Shown piece after piece: positions 53,405-64,000 of a stretch of 64,000 nucleotides of DNA. Numbering within the stretch: the stretch's first letter is position 1; every line of letters starts with the position of its first letter. The position numbers and the translations under genes were made by a program. A model generated the notes under the pieces. That model searched no databases, had not been told where the DNA came from, and worked only from the letters and a program-made list of their open reading frames with translations. Source of the DNA: Dirofilaria immitis (taxonomy: Eukaryota > Nematoda > Chromadorea > Rhabditida > Onchocercidae); the NCBI GenBank assembly GCA_024305405.1, contig JAKNDB010000086.1, positions 1,921,001 through 1,985,000 on the forward strand. The letters run 5' to 3'.

Positions 53405-54877
53405 ATGAACTTAAAGGTTTCACTCAGTTTTATATCAGTTCGACGAATGACAATTTTATGGAATTTTTCACTTTATAAAAGCAATCATTTATTAAGTTCA
53501 AATTCGAGTGGACTGCTTTGTAAATTAATAAGCATAAATATGCGTACCAGAACGACAATTAAAGGGAAACCGTATGTAGAAATCATTAGCGGAATGACAG
53601 AAAATCCAGAGAAAAAGGGATACATCGAGATTTGGAAAAAGTGGAAAGAAGGGAACAAAAATACATTAAAAAGACATTGTCGGATATGCGGGAAGATATC
53701 GACAAATTAGCGAAAACATTATACAGATTACGAGTCAATGAAAAGAACACCAAAAAAGCCATTACAAGTAGATGTCAATCAGCAGGAATTTGCGAAAGAA
53801 GAGCTTAAGTTAAGTACATACGTAAACGGTTCTGTCGAACGTCTTTCATTCATCGTCCGTACTCCTGATCGGCGAGTTCTTCTCAAGAAATTTACTGGTA
53901 TTACTGTTTCCAGGTTTGCTTTCTATTTATTTAATTACAGTAGATTTCTTTCTTTTCTATTTATTCCCGCGGCAAGATAACATTTCGATGAATTCATTCG
54001 TTTTTATCGAATCTCTTGACAAATGAATTAATAAATAAATGATTTATAGGTAGGATATATTGTAAGAGTGGCGTGTTTCAACCTTCAGCAACTGAATTTA
54101 TAAAAGCAATTAATTAACCAACAGACATTATGTTAGGTGTTCAGGAATTATTTAATCGTTTTTTTGTTCTGCTATTTATTTTTTTTTAAATGATTTTTCG
54201 TATTTTAATACAAAATGAATTTTTTTATATAAATGCATTATTTTACTGCAGGACTATTTTGGAAATGCTGCGGAATCAACAAGTTCGTGTCAACGAAATC
54301 GTTACTTATGATTTTGCAATTGTCGTAGGTCTTTTTCAAAATATTCTTCTATTATTTTATTAAAATATGATATACGTTCACTGAAAGATATATCTAATCC
54401 GCTGACTTTATTTATTTTCTTCTGAAAGATTATAGTTGGTAGTGCATCGAAATGAATGCAGCAAGTTTGTTCATATCAAAAATCATTATTTCTCTTATCT
54501 CTATTTTTCTTGTTGAATTTATTTTCACTTATTTATTCCCACGTATTTTTCATGAAATTTTAAATCTTAAAGTCTTAAAATTTATTAGTCTGCAAATAAT
54601 ACAGTATTTTACATTGTAAAATTACTGAAAAATAGATTTTTGAAAAGAAGTTTCAAATATTTTATTTCAGTGTAAGCCGATGGATACTTTAGATATATGG
54701 AAAGGAGAACTGGAGGAGAATCCAGCATTTGTTCGAATAGATCGTTTTCAAATCCTTCATATTTTACGTTCTTCTTGTCATCAGCATTTTACCGTGCATG
54801 TCATAGCTATGAGAGATTTTGTGGTCGAAAACTGGTTTCCGTGGGAAATTCCAAAAGTTGTACATCATCAACTTTGA
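53405..54877 (+). CDS. Unrecognised coiled-coil protein, possibly mitochondrial
   Basis: An acceptor (TTTTTTCAG) one base before the ATG suggests trans-splicing. Exon 1 (53405 to about 53910) begins with a basic, Ser-rich, acid-free stretch like a mitochondrial presequence (MNLKVSLSFISVRRMTILWN), then TRTTIKGKPYVEIISGMTEN. After adding one A to the run at 53612-53616 it continues as a long charged helix (DLEKVERREQKYIKKTLSDM, REDIDKLAKTLYRLRVNE). It then returns to the original frame as VDVNQQEFAKEELKLSTYVN and SFIVRTPDRRVLLKKFTGI. A middle exon near 54252-54326 gives TILEMLRNQQVRVNEIVTYD. The last exon (about 54671-54877) gives KPMDTLDIWKGELEENPAFV and ends WFPWEIPKVVHHQL. No family is recognised. 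It starts 362 bases after eEFSec on the same strand. Confidence 0.5.
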
Positions 54878-57800
54878 CTTGCCTGCATTTTATAGTACTT
54901 TCTTTTTATCTGAACTCATTTCGTTCGTTCATCTTAAAAATGTTGTTACTACAGTAAGGAGACTTTTAAGTATAATAAGGTCGTTCGAGGCTTGACGATA
55001 TTGACATAAAATGAGTTTGGGAAAAATGTTTCTTGGATCTGAATCCTTAAATTTAAGAGCATCAGAACTTTTCGTTATATTTTCTTCTTGTTAACCTGCT
55101 ATACATAATTAGGCAATTAATTGTCATTTTATGTAACATCCCTGTAAAGACTGATAAGTGGAATACTTATGTTTGGAAAACTTTTTGTGTTATTAGTTTT
55201 TTGACTTTGCAAATGTTTTTCAATGGATGATTTATATATTTATTGAAATATACTTCATTGCAAAAATAAATGCAAACGTTCAATTTTTTGTTCCCTCAAT
55301 GGATTCTGACAAGTTTTTAAGTGACTCACGGAAAACAGTTCTGTTTTAAATAAAAAATTCTATGGTTATGAAGGTAATCAATATTATTGCTAATATGAGA
55401 ATGAATATTCTAGATTTATCTCGTTAGGAGATTAATAGTTCACTAGTTTTTAATCAGCTTAATATTTTTCCAAAGTCGACGCTCCCATCATTACGTGGTA
55501 TATTACTATCTTGCTAATCGGAAATCTCTGCATTACTGATGGGCTGACAGTTGCTATTCCAAAAAAAAAAAATGAATTACGATTAATTTCGGCGTAAGTA
55601 TTACGATTATTCTGATTGAATTAGTTTGAAAATTGGATGGAAAAAGAGTTTTGGTATAAGTGTTGTGACATAAAAGTATTAATGGGAATTGGAAAATGTG
55701 ATAAAAGGGTATCACCAGATGATTTCCTCTCTTGCTGTTGTCAAAGAAGTAGCTGAAAATAAGCAGTATCACTCGCCTCAATATCATTCATTCTCTGGCT
55801 GTCTTCTATTGCTATTTCATTATCTTGATAAATTTCTCTAACTCTATTTTTCGACTAGTTAAAGTTAAAATGAAATTATATTAGATATTTATTTGATTTT
55901 TCATGCAACATTGGATAGGTCGAAATATGCCTGGGACGCTTTATGCATATTTCTAACTCAAAACAATCAAGACTAATTAAAACTTTTGCTTTATAATCCT
56001 TCTCCAATTAATTTTCTCGTGTGAAGTTTTTAGCTCAAATTTATAATTTTAGCTCAAGTTTGTAACGATTTATTTGGAAATTTGGAACCAATGTTCAGTT
56101 TAATTATTAACTTTATTTTGACTTAGCTCGATTTCTGAACTAGTCTTCGATTGATAACAAAGTTGATAAAAATGAAAATATAATTGGAATTCCAAAATAC
56201 TAAGACTGTTTAATATTGTGGAAGTGTTGCAGAAATGTTTGCTGGCATTTTCAAATACCAATCAATGTATGTCTGGACATTTATATATTTTGGATTTTGA
56301 AGAATCATGATTAAATGAAAATTAGCAAAAATAAGCAGAAGAAATTCATATTGTAATATAATTATTGTTTTTTTTTTTTTTTTTTTTTAATGCGATAATA
56401 ATCAAAAAAAAATAAAATAAAATTCAGCTTCTTAAAAAAGGAACATTCTCTTTTTATGCTTATTTTTTATTTATTGGATAATTTAACTTTCTTTGTTTGC
56501 AAAGGCAAATAGAGAGCAAATGAATAAACTAATTCCATTTCGAAAACGTATTTTCGCCAGCTTAGAAAAATAAAGTATGAGTCTTGTATTCTGTGAATAT
56601 GATACCAGATGATAATTTTTATAGAATAATATCATTTTTGTACTCCATCTGTACTGCTCAGAGGATGATGGAAATATGATGGAAGAGATTAATTTTCAAT
56701 TGATTGCTTATTTGTTTTATTATTTGATATTTGTGATGAAGAAAAGTTGGATTGCAGAAACGTATCGAAAAGTTGGTATTAATTAAACAAGAATAATTAG
56801 TTTGATCATAAAAATAATGAATCAATCCAGCGATATGTTTAATAAAATCATTCGATCAAACAAAGATGATTTATTCCTTGTCAATGCTATTTGCAAAGTA
56901 GGTGGAAGATATTAATTATTTCCAAGAAATGGAAAATAAAAAAAGGAACTCCATTTATTTATGTAAAATCGTTGAATGAGGGAAGGAGAATTGGTGAAAG
57001 ATTGTTTAGGAAAGGTGACTTACCTTAGTTAAAACAACTATGCTATGCAATATGTTGAATGTATGGCTAATAATTGAAGCTAAAAGACTATAAAAGTCAT
57101 TTAATTCAATTATTGACATAGATCATATCAAAAAAGTATTAATAAGAATGAAGAAAAGTAAAATAGTGGTACAAATGCTTTAGAACAGAAATTAATGACA
57201 AAAGAAAGATAGAGCTTGTTGATGGTTTAACGAGATTTTATTCCAATCATATTAATTTGAAACTCTTCCAAATGAAATTTAAATTTTAAGTTAGATTAAA
57301 TAATTCAGTATGTGGTGACTTTTGCTTATGATTCGATGTCCATTTATTAGCTAAATTCCCTTAAATATACTTTAAGATTCATCATAATATGAGATTGAGA
57401 TTTAATACTGGAATATCTGAAACACAGACTTCCGTTTATATAAGCTCATTTCAAAATGATAAAAGATTGCTTCTGTAATTCTATACCTCCTGTCAATATT
57501 TTTGATTCATTTGAACAGATGAAATATCCATATTTCGGAATCGCTTTATGTCATGAATCGATCAACTGTTAAGCGATTATATATATTAAATGATTGGAAT
57601 TCACTGGTTTCTTTGAGATTCGAAACTTTGCTACTTAAGACCTTAAGCCTTAAAGTCAATGAAAGTTTAAACAGTGTAAAACACCATTTTTTCATTGCAT
57701 TTAATACGGAAGATGATCTAGGATTCATTGGTTTCGATAGCCTTAATCGATATTTAATAAGTGAAGATTAACGCTCGCTTACTAACCATTTAATATGATC

Positions 57801-59998
57801 GGTGCTAATTTCCAGTAAATTTAAGCATAAACAATTTTAGTTGTTTTATGTTATACATTACAGAAATATACTTTGAATGTTGCCTAAATTTTACATAAGG
57901 AGTACAAGGTAATAATTTTTGCTTAATTTCGGAGTGAACTGCATCAACATAAAGAGAACAACGAAGTCCGGTATAAAATATTAGAAAAAATCTATAATTT
58001 AAATTCATTTTCTTGATTGCCAACGTGTTCTAATCATTATTTAATTCGAAAAAGGTTTTCCAGAAATCTAGATCAATCATTTCACGTAGTATTTTCAAAA
58101 TTATATCATTCATATTGAAAAAGAATTCAACTGCTATTGTGTTCTTAACATATTTCATTTTTCGATGTCGTGTTCGGCTATAACCTTTCTTGCACAATTT
58201 GAATAAACCATTAAAATATATAAAAGCGATGGGGATATTACTGAATGTGCCCGATTTCAAATTTTATTATGCATTCATGAAGATGGATCACATTTCAGAC
58301 AACCTATCATATTTAATCTGGAGAAAGAAAAACAATTCATTTCATTTGAAAATGAACAGAACTGCAATATTAACAAAAAAGAGAAAGTATGACTATCGTT
58401 CAGATATGTTCAAATATCAAGTCAAAATCATCAGTTTTTCTGCTTTTGAGTCATCACGATTTAATGGTTAAGAATGTCTTGTAAACGTAATGTATAATAT
58501 TAATGCCAGAATGTATAAAAATAAGGAAAAGTTTCGGTTCTATTTTAAAAATTTGATAAAGCAGAATAAGATATTTAAAAATTTGATTTAAAATATTTAA
58601 AAATTTGATAAAGCAGAATAAGATGACAAAGACTATTATATTATTAATTTATGGTTCAATGGTTCGATTCCTTTAGCGTAAGATTTCAAATTAGCAGCTG
58701 AAGCAATCGTATAGTTTGAAATGCTTTGGTTTAAATCATAATTTTCTGATATGAATTCTAATTACTTGAAAAATGCGGGCGGAACAATTCAGTAAGAGAA
58801 AGATTGCTTGCTATAAGTTTAATAAAGCATTGTATTACATATGTAACAGCTAGAACGACTACATATAATTTCGCTGATAACGAAAACGATCCGCTATCAT
58901 TACCACACTTGTACTTAAAATAGGCTTACGTGTACTGCTGCAATGTGAGAATAGGCCAGACAAAAAGTAAAAACACCTGGACTCCATTTCACAGCCCGAA
59001 AAAACCTTGCATGTGATCTTGTGTGAACCGTGAAACACTGATAGAAAATAGAGACCGGCCATTTTCGAGCATTTGCTCGATGCGAAACTGGGCAGGGATG
59101 TTTGTGGACTGGAAGAGACCTTACTTTGGGGGGTGAATGGTAGTTGAAGGAGGTTGGGATGGGATGTGGGACGGTGTTATGAATTTGATATTTTTAATTA
59201 TCGGTTTATAGAGATATGGTTAATCACATTCGCTTGTTGACACATTCGAGCCCAGAATGTTGAAAGCATTGGGTTCAGTAACTCGTTGCTATTGCGAATC
59301 GATCCTTTCCTCATCCAACTCCTGGGCTTGGCATTTCGTGATGATATTATGTGGGTGAATTAAATGTTGGAGGAACAAAATGGACTAATGTTGCATTTTG
59401 CTTAGGATTGACTGACTACAGTTGATTTGCTTTAAAAAATTTGTTTCTGAATAATGACAGTCTAGTGACGACTCATGGAGACCTTTGGCATAATAAGTGA
59501 TATTATTAGATTCATTTTGAATTAACTTTCATGATTTCTCACCATCTTTAATCTTTTCGTGCTCCGAAAGGTCCGTAACTTCCGTAATCATAGCTGATCT
59601 TTATTAGACACGAAAAACCCAAAAAGCGCTTCAATATAGAGTAATATATAGTTTCCTAAAGTACTTTCTTCGTTATATGTCCTATGCCGCATTATACAAA
59701 TAGCTAGTGATTTTCTAAAATTCTTAAATTTAGTAGTATTTTTATTTCTCACAGTGTATTTTACCGAGTCATCCGTAAAGTTTTTGTTACTTCCTGCTTT
59801 ATTCAGTTTTCTTGAAATCCATCAACACGTTTATTGAATGTTATGTCATAATATTTATTGTACTGAATGTATCCTTGTAATGTTTCGCTGAGTTTTTTCT
59901 TTTTTTTACTGAAATGTTATTGGCAGTATTGCATCTACTTAAATTATGAATAACCATCCTATTTAGCAACGGAATTATTCATTTGACAGAGAGATCAG
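54878..59998. other. 5.1-kb stretch without a recognisable gene
   Basis: AT-rich DNA with a 21-base T run (56368-56388), a near-duplicate of about 30 bases around AAAAATTTGATAAAGCAGAA (58547 and 58603), and scattered frames of 60-93 codons (57553, 58190, 58030) that show no family or splice support. At 59128-59170 the plus strand has a G-rich patch with four G runs. Mild GC enrichment around 59050-59170 sets it apart from the surroundings. Confidence 0.45.
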
Positions 59999-62989
59999 AT
60001 GGCTGATGCAGGCTTTTATCGCGGAACAAGTAGCGAACAGGACAGTCGATTCACCGATAAGGAACGCAAATTATTGAAGCAAATGCGTTTCGAGGAAGCA
60101 CTTGATGAAAAGGTAATAACGATACTTTTTCCTCGAAATGAAGCAAAAAGCTTATATATACTAAAATTAGTTCAGTATCATCTCTTTTTACGTTAATGCC
60201 ACTGTTATGCCAGTTCACATGCGTGTTGGATTATTTGCATTTAATACAGCCAATTTAAAGAATTTTAATAATATTTTGCAGAAGAGTTATTGGAAAGATC
60301 AAAGAAATGAGACAGCTGACATGATGTTTTTGTATAGGCTTTGATATGCATTTGTAAACTAATTGTTATGTTTTGAAGAGATCGTGAGTGAATTTGTGAG
60401 GTTAAGATCTGCATGGATCGAGTGAATCTGGATGTGCTCAAACCGTGGATTACTGCCAAGTTGAATGATATCTTGGGCTTAGAGGATGATGTTGTCATTG
60501 AATATGTATTCAGTCAATTGGAGGAGAAATCGCTGAATCCGAAAGTGATGCAGATTAACTTAACTGGTTTTCTTAATGCCCGACGAGCACGGGAATTCAT
60601 GGGTATCATTACATCACTTGCCTTAAGCTTCCTAAAGCATCAGTATTTTTCTTTTCTTATGAAGTTAATAGTTATTTCATGAATTTACTTGTTTAAAATT
60701 GGTAACACATTACAAAATTTAAAATGTTAAAACATTCTTTAATTCGGCTGGCTTGGTGTCATATTCTGTGTTTAAGATATCATATATAATTGGATTTGAA
60801 ACTAACATGCACACGGAAATTCTTTTTAAGATGCATTCATAAAATTCCATTGCAGGTGAGTTGTGGAGTATGTTAATTGAGGCACAAAGTAGCGAGGATG
60901 GCATTCCAACATCATTAGTAGCAAAGAAGATGAAAGAAATACAAGAAAAGGTATTTAATCCTCTATTGTATTACATCTGACTTTCGCAACCAACACTTTT
61001 TTCTTGTATTTAAAAATAGTTTTGCATAACATACCAAGTGTAATTTTTGAATGATGAAGTAATCATTTTTCATGTAAATACGATTGTTGTCAGAAGTGTT
61101 TCATTCATGACTATTTAAACAATTATAAGAGTATAAAAATTCAAGGATCATTCTATTTTGTCATGCTTGTGGATTGGAATAGGAAGGATATGATTATTTC
61201 ATCATTCTTATGGTTTTTCAAACATTTTGAAAATTTTCAGGCAAAAAATATCACTGTTTCGTCTTCCAACGGTGCAGCTGCTGAAGTTGCTGGATCGGAT
61301 TGGAAGAATCGATACGATTCGTTGACTGGTGGACGATATGGTAATCGCGAAAGCAAAACTATCATCGCTGAGAGTGAAAGAGGTCGAAAGAATGATGAAC
61401 GACACAAAAGTCATCGAGATCGAGAAAATGATAAAAGCAGAGAAGGCGGTCGCGTCAAAGAAGATGACAGTATGGTTTTGCTTACTCAAATTTTTAATTT
61501 ATACCCAAATATGCGGAAAAGTATAATAATAGCTGATGTTGCTACGTCCCTTAAAATTCTTCAACTGAGGATAGTTTTCCAAAATCGTTTCACTTAATTG
61601 CTGTTCCATCATCAAAGTATAAGAATTTCAATGTAACCCACTAATATTTTGAATAGGAATATTAGAAGTTAGGTTTCTCGAAATCACACTTCTAAATGTG
61701 TGGCAAAAATTAGATTCCAAGTAATTATGACTTGTCGATTTTTTGGGATGAATGATTTTAATTTCAGGTTTGTTAAATTTTATGTAACTTAAAAACTTAT
61801 AGGTCATGGAAAAACCAAGATTATTTCACAGTTATTTTTAGAAATCATTTTAAACGAATTATATTCTAAATTATTTGTAGGAATTGAAAGAAAGCGCGCT
61901 GATGAAAAACAATTCAAAGATGAAAAGCTGAGATCACATAGTCGATCACCCACGAGACGACATTTTCATGATGAAAGAATGGAAAGAAAAAAGGAACGTT
62001 TTCGTTCTCCGAACAGGTAATGCTTTTGGAATTAATTCATTATTAGATATAGAGTTGTAGTTGGTTTTAAATTAATTTCTCTATTTCTTTATAATATTAT
62101 TAAATGTAAGTCAAAAAGTATTCCTAAAAATAAGATGGGCAACAGATTACTGTTTAAAGAATAAGCACTACAGTGAGCACTGATAAAATATGCTTTTTGA
62201 GAGCCTATAAAATATGTTTCTGACGGATTTGCTTCCGATCTAATTTTTAATTCAGTCAAACTTTTTTCAAGCAAAATTTTATGATAATTGAAGCTTCAGA
62301 TCTCCACCGCGTCGAAAATTTACAGAACGAAAGGAAGATTCTCGAAGACGAAGTCGAAGTAATGAACGTCGCAAAGGTGAAGAATTTTGTGTGTTAATAC
62401 TGCACTCATTTGGTAGTTTTTGAATTTGTTTTACCACTAAATTCCTCATTTTATGAGGAGAGTTGACAAATTATCGAATGAATAAAAAGACTACTATATT
62501 TCATCTCAAAAGTTTAGTAAGAAAAATTTAATTTAATTGCCGTTTTTTTGCAGTTATTTAAGTGGCAACCTCAGAATTTTTGAATGTAATGTAAAACTTC
62601 ACGAATCATAAACCAATTAATTTTAGTTCGAAGTTTGATTTTCGAAACTGAAACCTATACGAAATGTATAATAATTAGCAACTAGATATAAGTGAAGTTT
62701 TCAAGTCTCTTTAAATAGTATTTTTGCTTAGTCCGCAATTTTTAGGAAACGATCAGCATCAATAGATGTCATGGACGAGAAGCAAAGGTCCATAATTTCT
62801 TTTTTCTCAGATATCTCCTTTTGTTTTTTGTCTTCTATTTCTGACCTTATGTTTTTGGCAGCTTCAGAAAAAGAAGAAGAAGCATTCGAAAAAGCGTACT
62901 AGTGATTCGGATTCAGAACGAGTAAAGAGAAGGAAAAAACATAAAAAGAGAAGAAGCGCAAAAAGCACAACAGTTCGGGCTCTGATTAA
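59999..62989 (+). CDS. SRRM1: SRRM1 (SRm160) splicing coactivator, PWI domain
   Basis: Exons include 59999-60112, about 60407-60602, 60856-60950, 61241-61469, 61881-62016, 62300-62376 and an end exon at about 62863-62989. The N-terminus (MADAGFYRGTSSEQDSRFTD, KERKLLKQMRFEEALDEK) and the PWI domain (NLDVLKPWITAKLNDILG, DDVVIEYVFSQLEE, MQINLTGFLNARRAREFMG) match animal SRRM1, RSR-1 in C. elegans. The rest is Arg/Ser/Lys-rich (RSRSP-type) with a Lys-rich end. The PWI domain binds nucleic acid; SRRM1 bridges exon-bound SR proteins and U1/U2 snRNPs in the nucleus. ATG follows directly after a CAG acceptor. With one more A in the run at 62943-62947 the protein ends KKRKKHNSSGSD and stops at 62987. 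The joins around 62376-62863 are not in phase as read, so an exon near 62747-62787 may be involved. Confidence 0.9.
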
Positions 62990-63447
62990 AAAGTTCCAAT
63001 GGTTTCCAGATAGCAATGTACCTGATCTGATGATTATTCTGTTTTAATTTCCTTAATGTTTCTTAATGATATTTATTGTGATAAAAACTCACTTATCAAA
63101 TGTGGCGAATTCAGTTTTCATACCCGTATTTTGATAACAAAGTAATACACGATGGATCGGCATTTTTGTAAAAGCACCATGTAAGGAGAACCCAGTCCCT
63201 AAATAAGAACAAATCTTTAGTTTTCCAAGTTTACTCAATTTTTGAGCAGATTACTTAACAATCTGTTTTGGGAATTGCTGAGTAATGAAAAATCGTGAGT
63301 GATTTCCCGTCAGTTTGGTATATTTTTTCAGTTTTCACTAATATCCATTTTCTGTAGTGCTAAGGTCAAGTTTATATTTCTTTGTTTTGGATTTCACGGT
63401 GTCATTAGTTCATACAATATATAATATTATTATATAAGACGACTCGG
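62990..63447. other. Gap between convergent genes
   Basis: Contains the 3' ends of SRRM1 (+) and the ferredoxin gene (-). No further feature seen. Confidence 0.4.
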
Positions 63448-64000
63448 TTAGTCGTAGGCTCTCGCATCTCGAACTTCGGATGGCACGATGATCTCTACAC
63501 TCGGTAGATCTTTTTCCGTTAACTTTACTTGACAACCGAGACGTGAGAAATCCGTTGATTCAGGTGCCAAATCCAATAAATCGAGTTCATCTTCGACCGC
63601 CAAAGGCAACCTATAAAGGATTGATTAAACATTGGATTAGGAATCTTTAGCAATCACATATTAACTTGTAGCTATTTTAGCAATCAGATACTAAGTGACT
63701 GTAACTATTTATCAATAAATCTTCGTTAAAATGAACTTATATTGAATTTAAAAAGGGATCTAAGAAATTTGTTGAATTTATTGAAAGTCTTTACGAATTT
63801 ATGAATAATTAACAGTAGCTTATTCCTGCTGGTACATTAAAAGCTCTTAAACGAAACTCCATAATCAAAATAAACGAAAGGATACAACCTTTTATAATGC
63901 TTTGGTTCAAGGATAACATGGCACGTACAGCAGGCTAAAGTACCTTCGCATGCTCCATAACCATCAATAGGCAAGTCGGCATTGACGACTACTTCATACA
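63448..64000 (-). CDS. Adrenodoxin-type mitochondrial [2Fe-2S] ferredoxin (partial)
   Basis: Two exons are visible on the minus strand: 63889-64000 (continuing beyond the window) and 63448-63610. The first gives [20 protein letters not shown] and then [11 protein letters not shown], with the three clustered cluster-binding cysteines (C-x5-C-x2-C; the serine before the last Cys in many homologues is Cys here). The second gives [20 protein letters not shown] with the fourth cysteine, then [20 protein letters not shown]. The [13 protein letters not shown] form is closest to FDX1/FDX2 of animals, which pass electrons from ferredoxin reductase to P450s, heme A synthesis or Fe-S assembly in the matrix. 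The mitochondrial presequence and first part lie outside the window. Confidence 0.92.

Noticed and set aside
57553..58471. Frames of 60-93 codons in the gene-poor stretch
   Set aside because: No similarity, no splice signals in phase, composition of random AT-rich DNA.

Overview
The window reads as nuclear DNA of a nematode, most likely a filarial (onchocercid) worm. The base composition is AT-rich. Genes are split into short exons by small GT-AG introns with TTTCAG-type acceptors. Several start codons sit directly behind a splice acceptor, as expected for spliced-leader trans-splicing. Two short relics of bacterial genes (clpB and ligA) look like nuclear insertions of Wolbachia DNA. The species cannot be named from the sequence alone.

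The left part (1-14.7 kb) is repeat territory. Positions 1-4843 hold the 5' part of a minus-strand Pao/BEL LTR retrotransposon: LTR, primer-binding site, gag with zinc knuckle, protease, reverse transcriptase/RNase H, and the start of integrase. From 4844 to about 13535 lies an 8.7 kb, extremely AT-rich block built from two satellite families (A, about 35-36 bp; B, about 38 bp) and two linker segments. These are laid out as nested head-to-head and tail-to-tail palindromes with centres near 5.90, 8.98 and 12.41 kb. A second minus-strand LTR with an env-like reading frame (13.54-14.70 kb) closes the block. I found no described element with this architecture, and it is the most unusual object in the window.

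The right part (15-64 kb) is ordinary gene-bearing DNA. In order: an orphan thioredoxin-like exon (+), a ClpB relic (-), a secretory cyclophilin (-), a MEK5-type MAP kinase kinase with PB1 domain (+), TM2D3/almondex (+), mitoribosomal protein mS27 (-), a LigA relic (-), ADAM10/SUP-17 (-), NDUFB7 of complex I (+), a PELP1/Rix1-like ribosome-biogenesis protein (+), UDP-galactose 4-epimerase (+), the selenocysteine elongation factor eEFSec (+), an unrecognised coiled-coil protein (+), the splicing coactivator SRRM1 (+), and an adrenodoxin-type [2Fe-2S] ferredoxin (-, cut by the window end).

Nine sites, in eight of these otherwise well conserved genes, need exactly one extra base in a mononucleotide run to keep the frame, and one more needs a base removed. 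This pattern points to consensus errors in the assembly rather than to pseudogenes. Exon borders below are read by eye from splice signals and frame, and family assignments are from recalled family features, not from a search.
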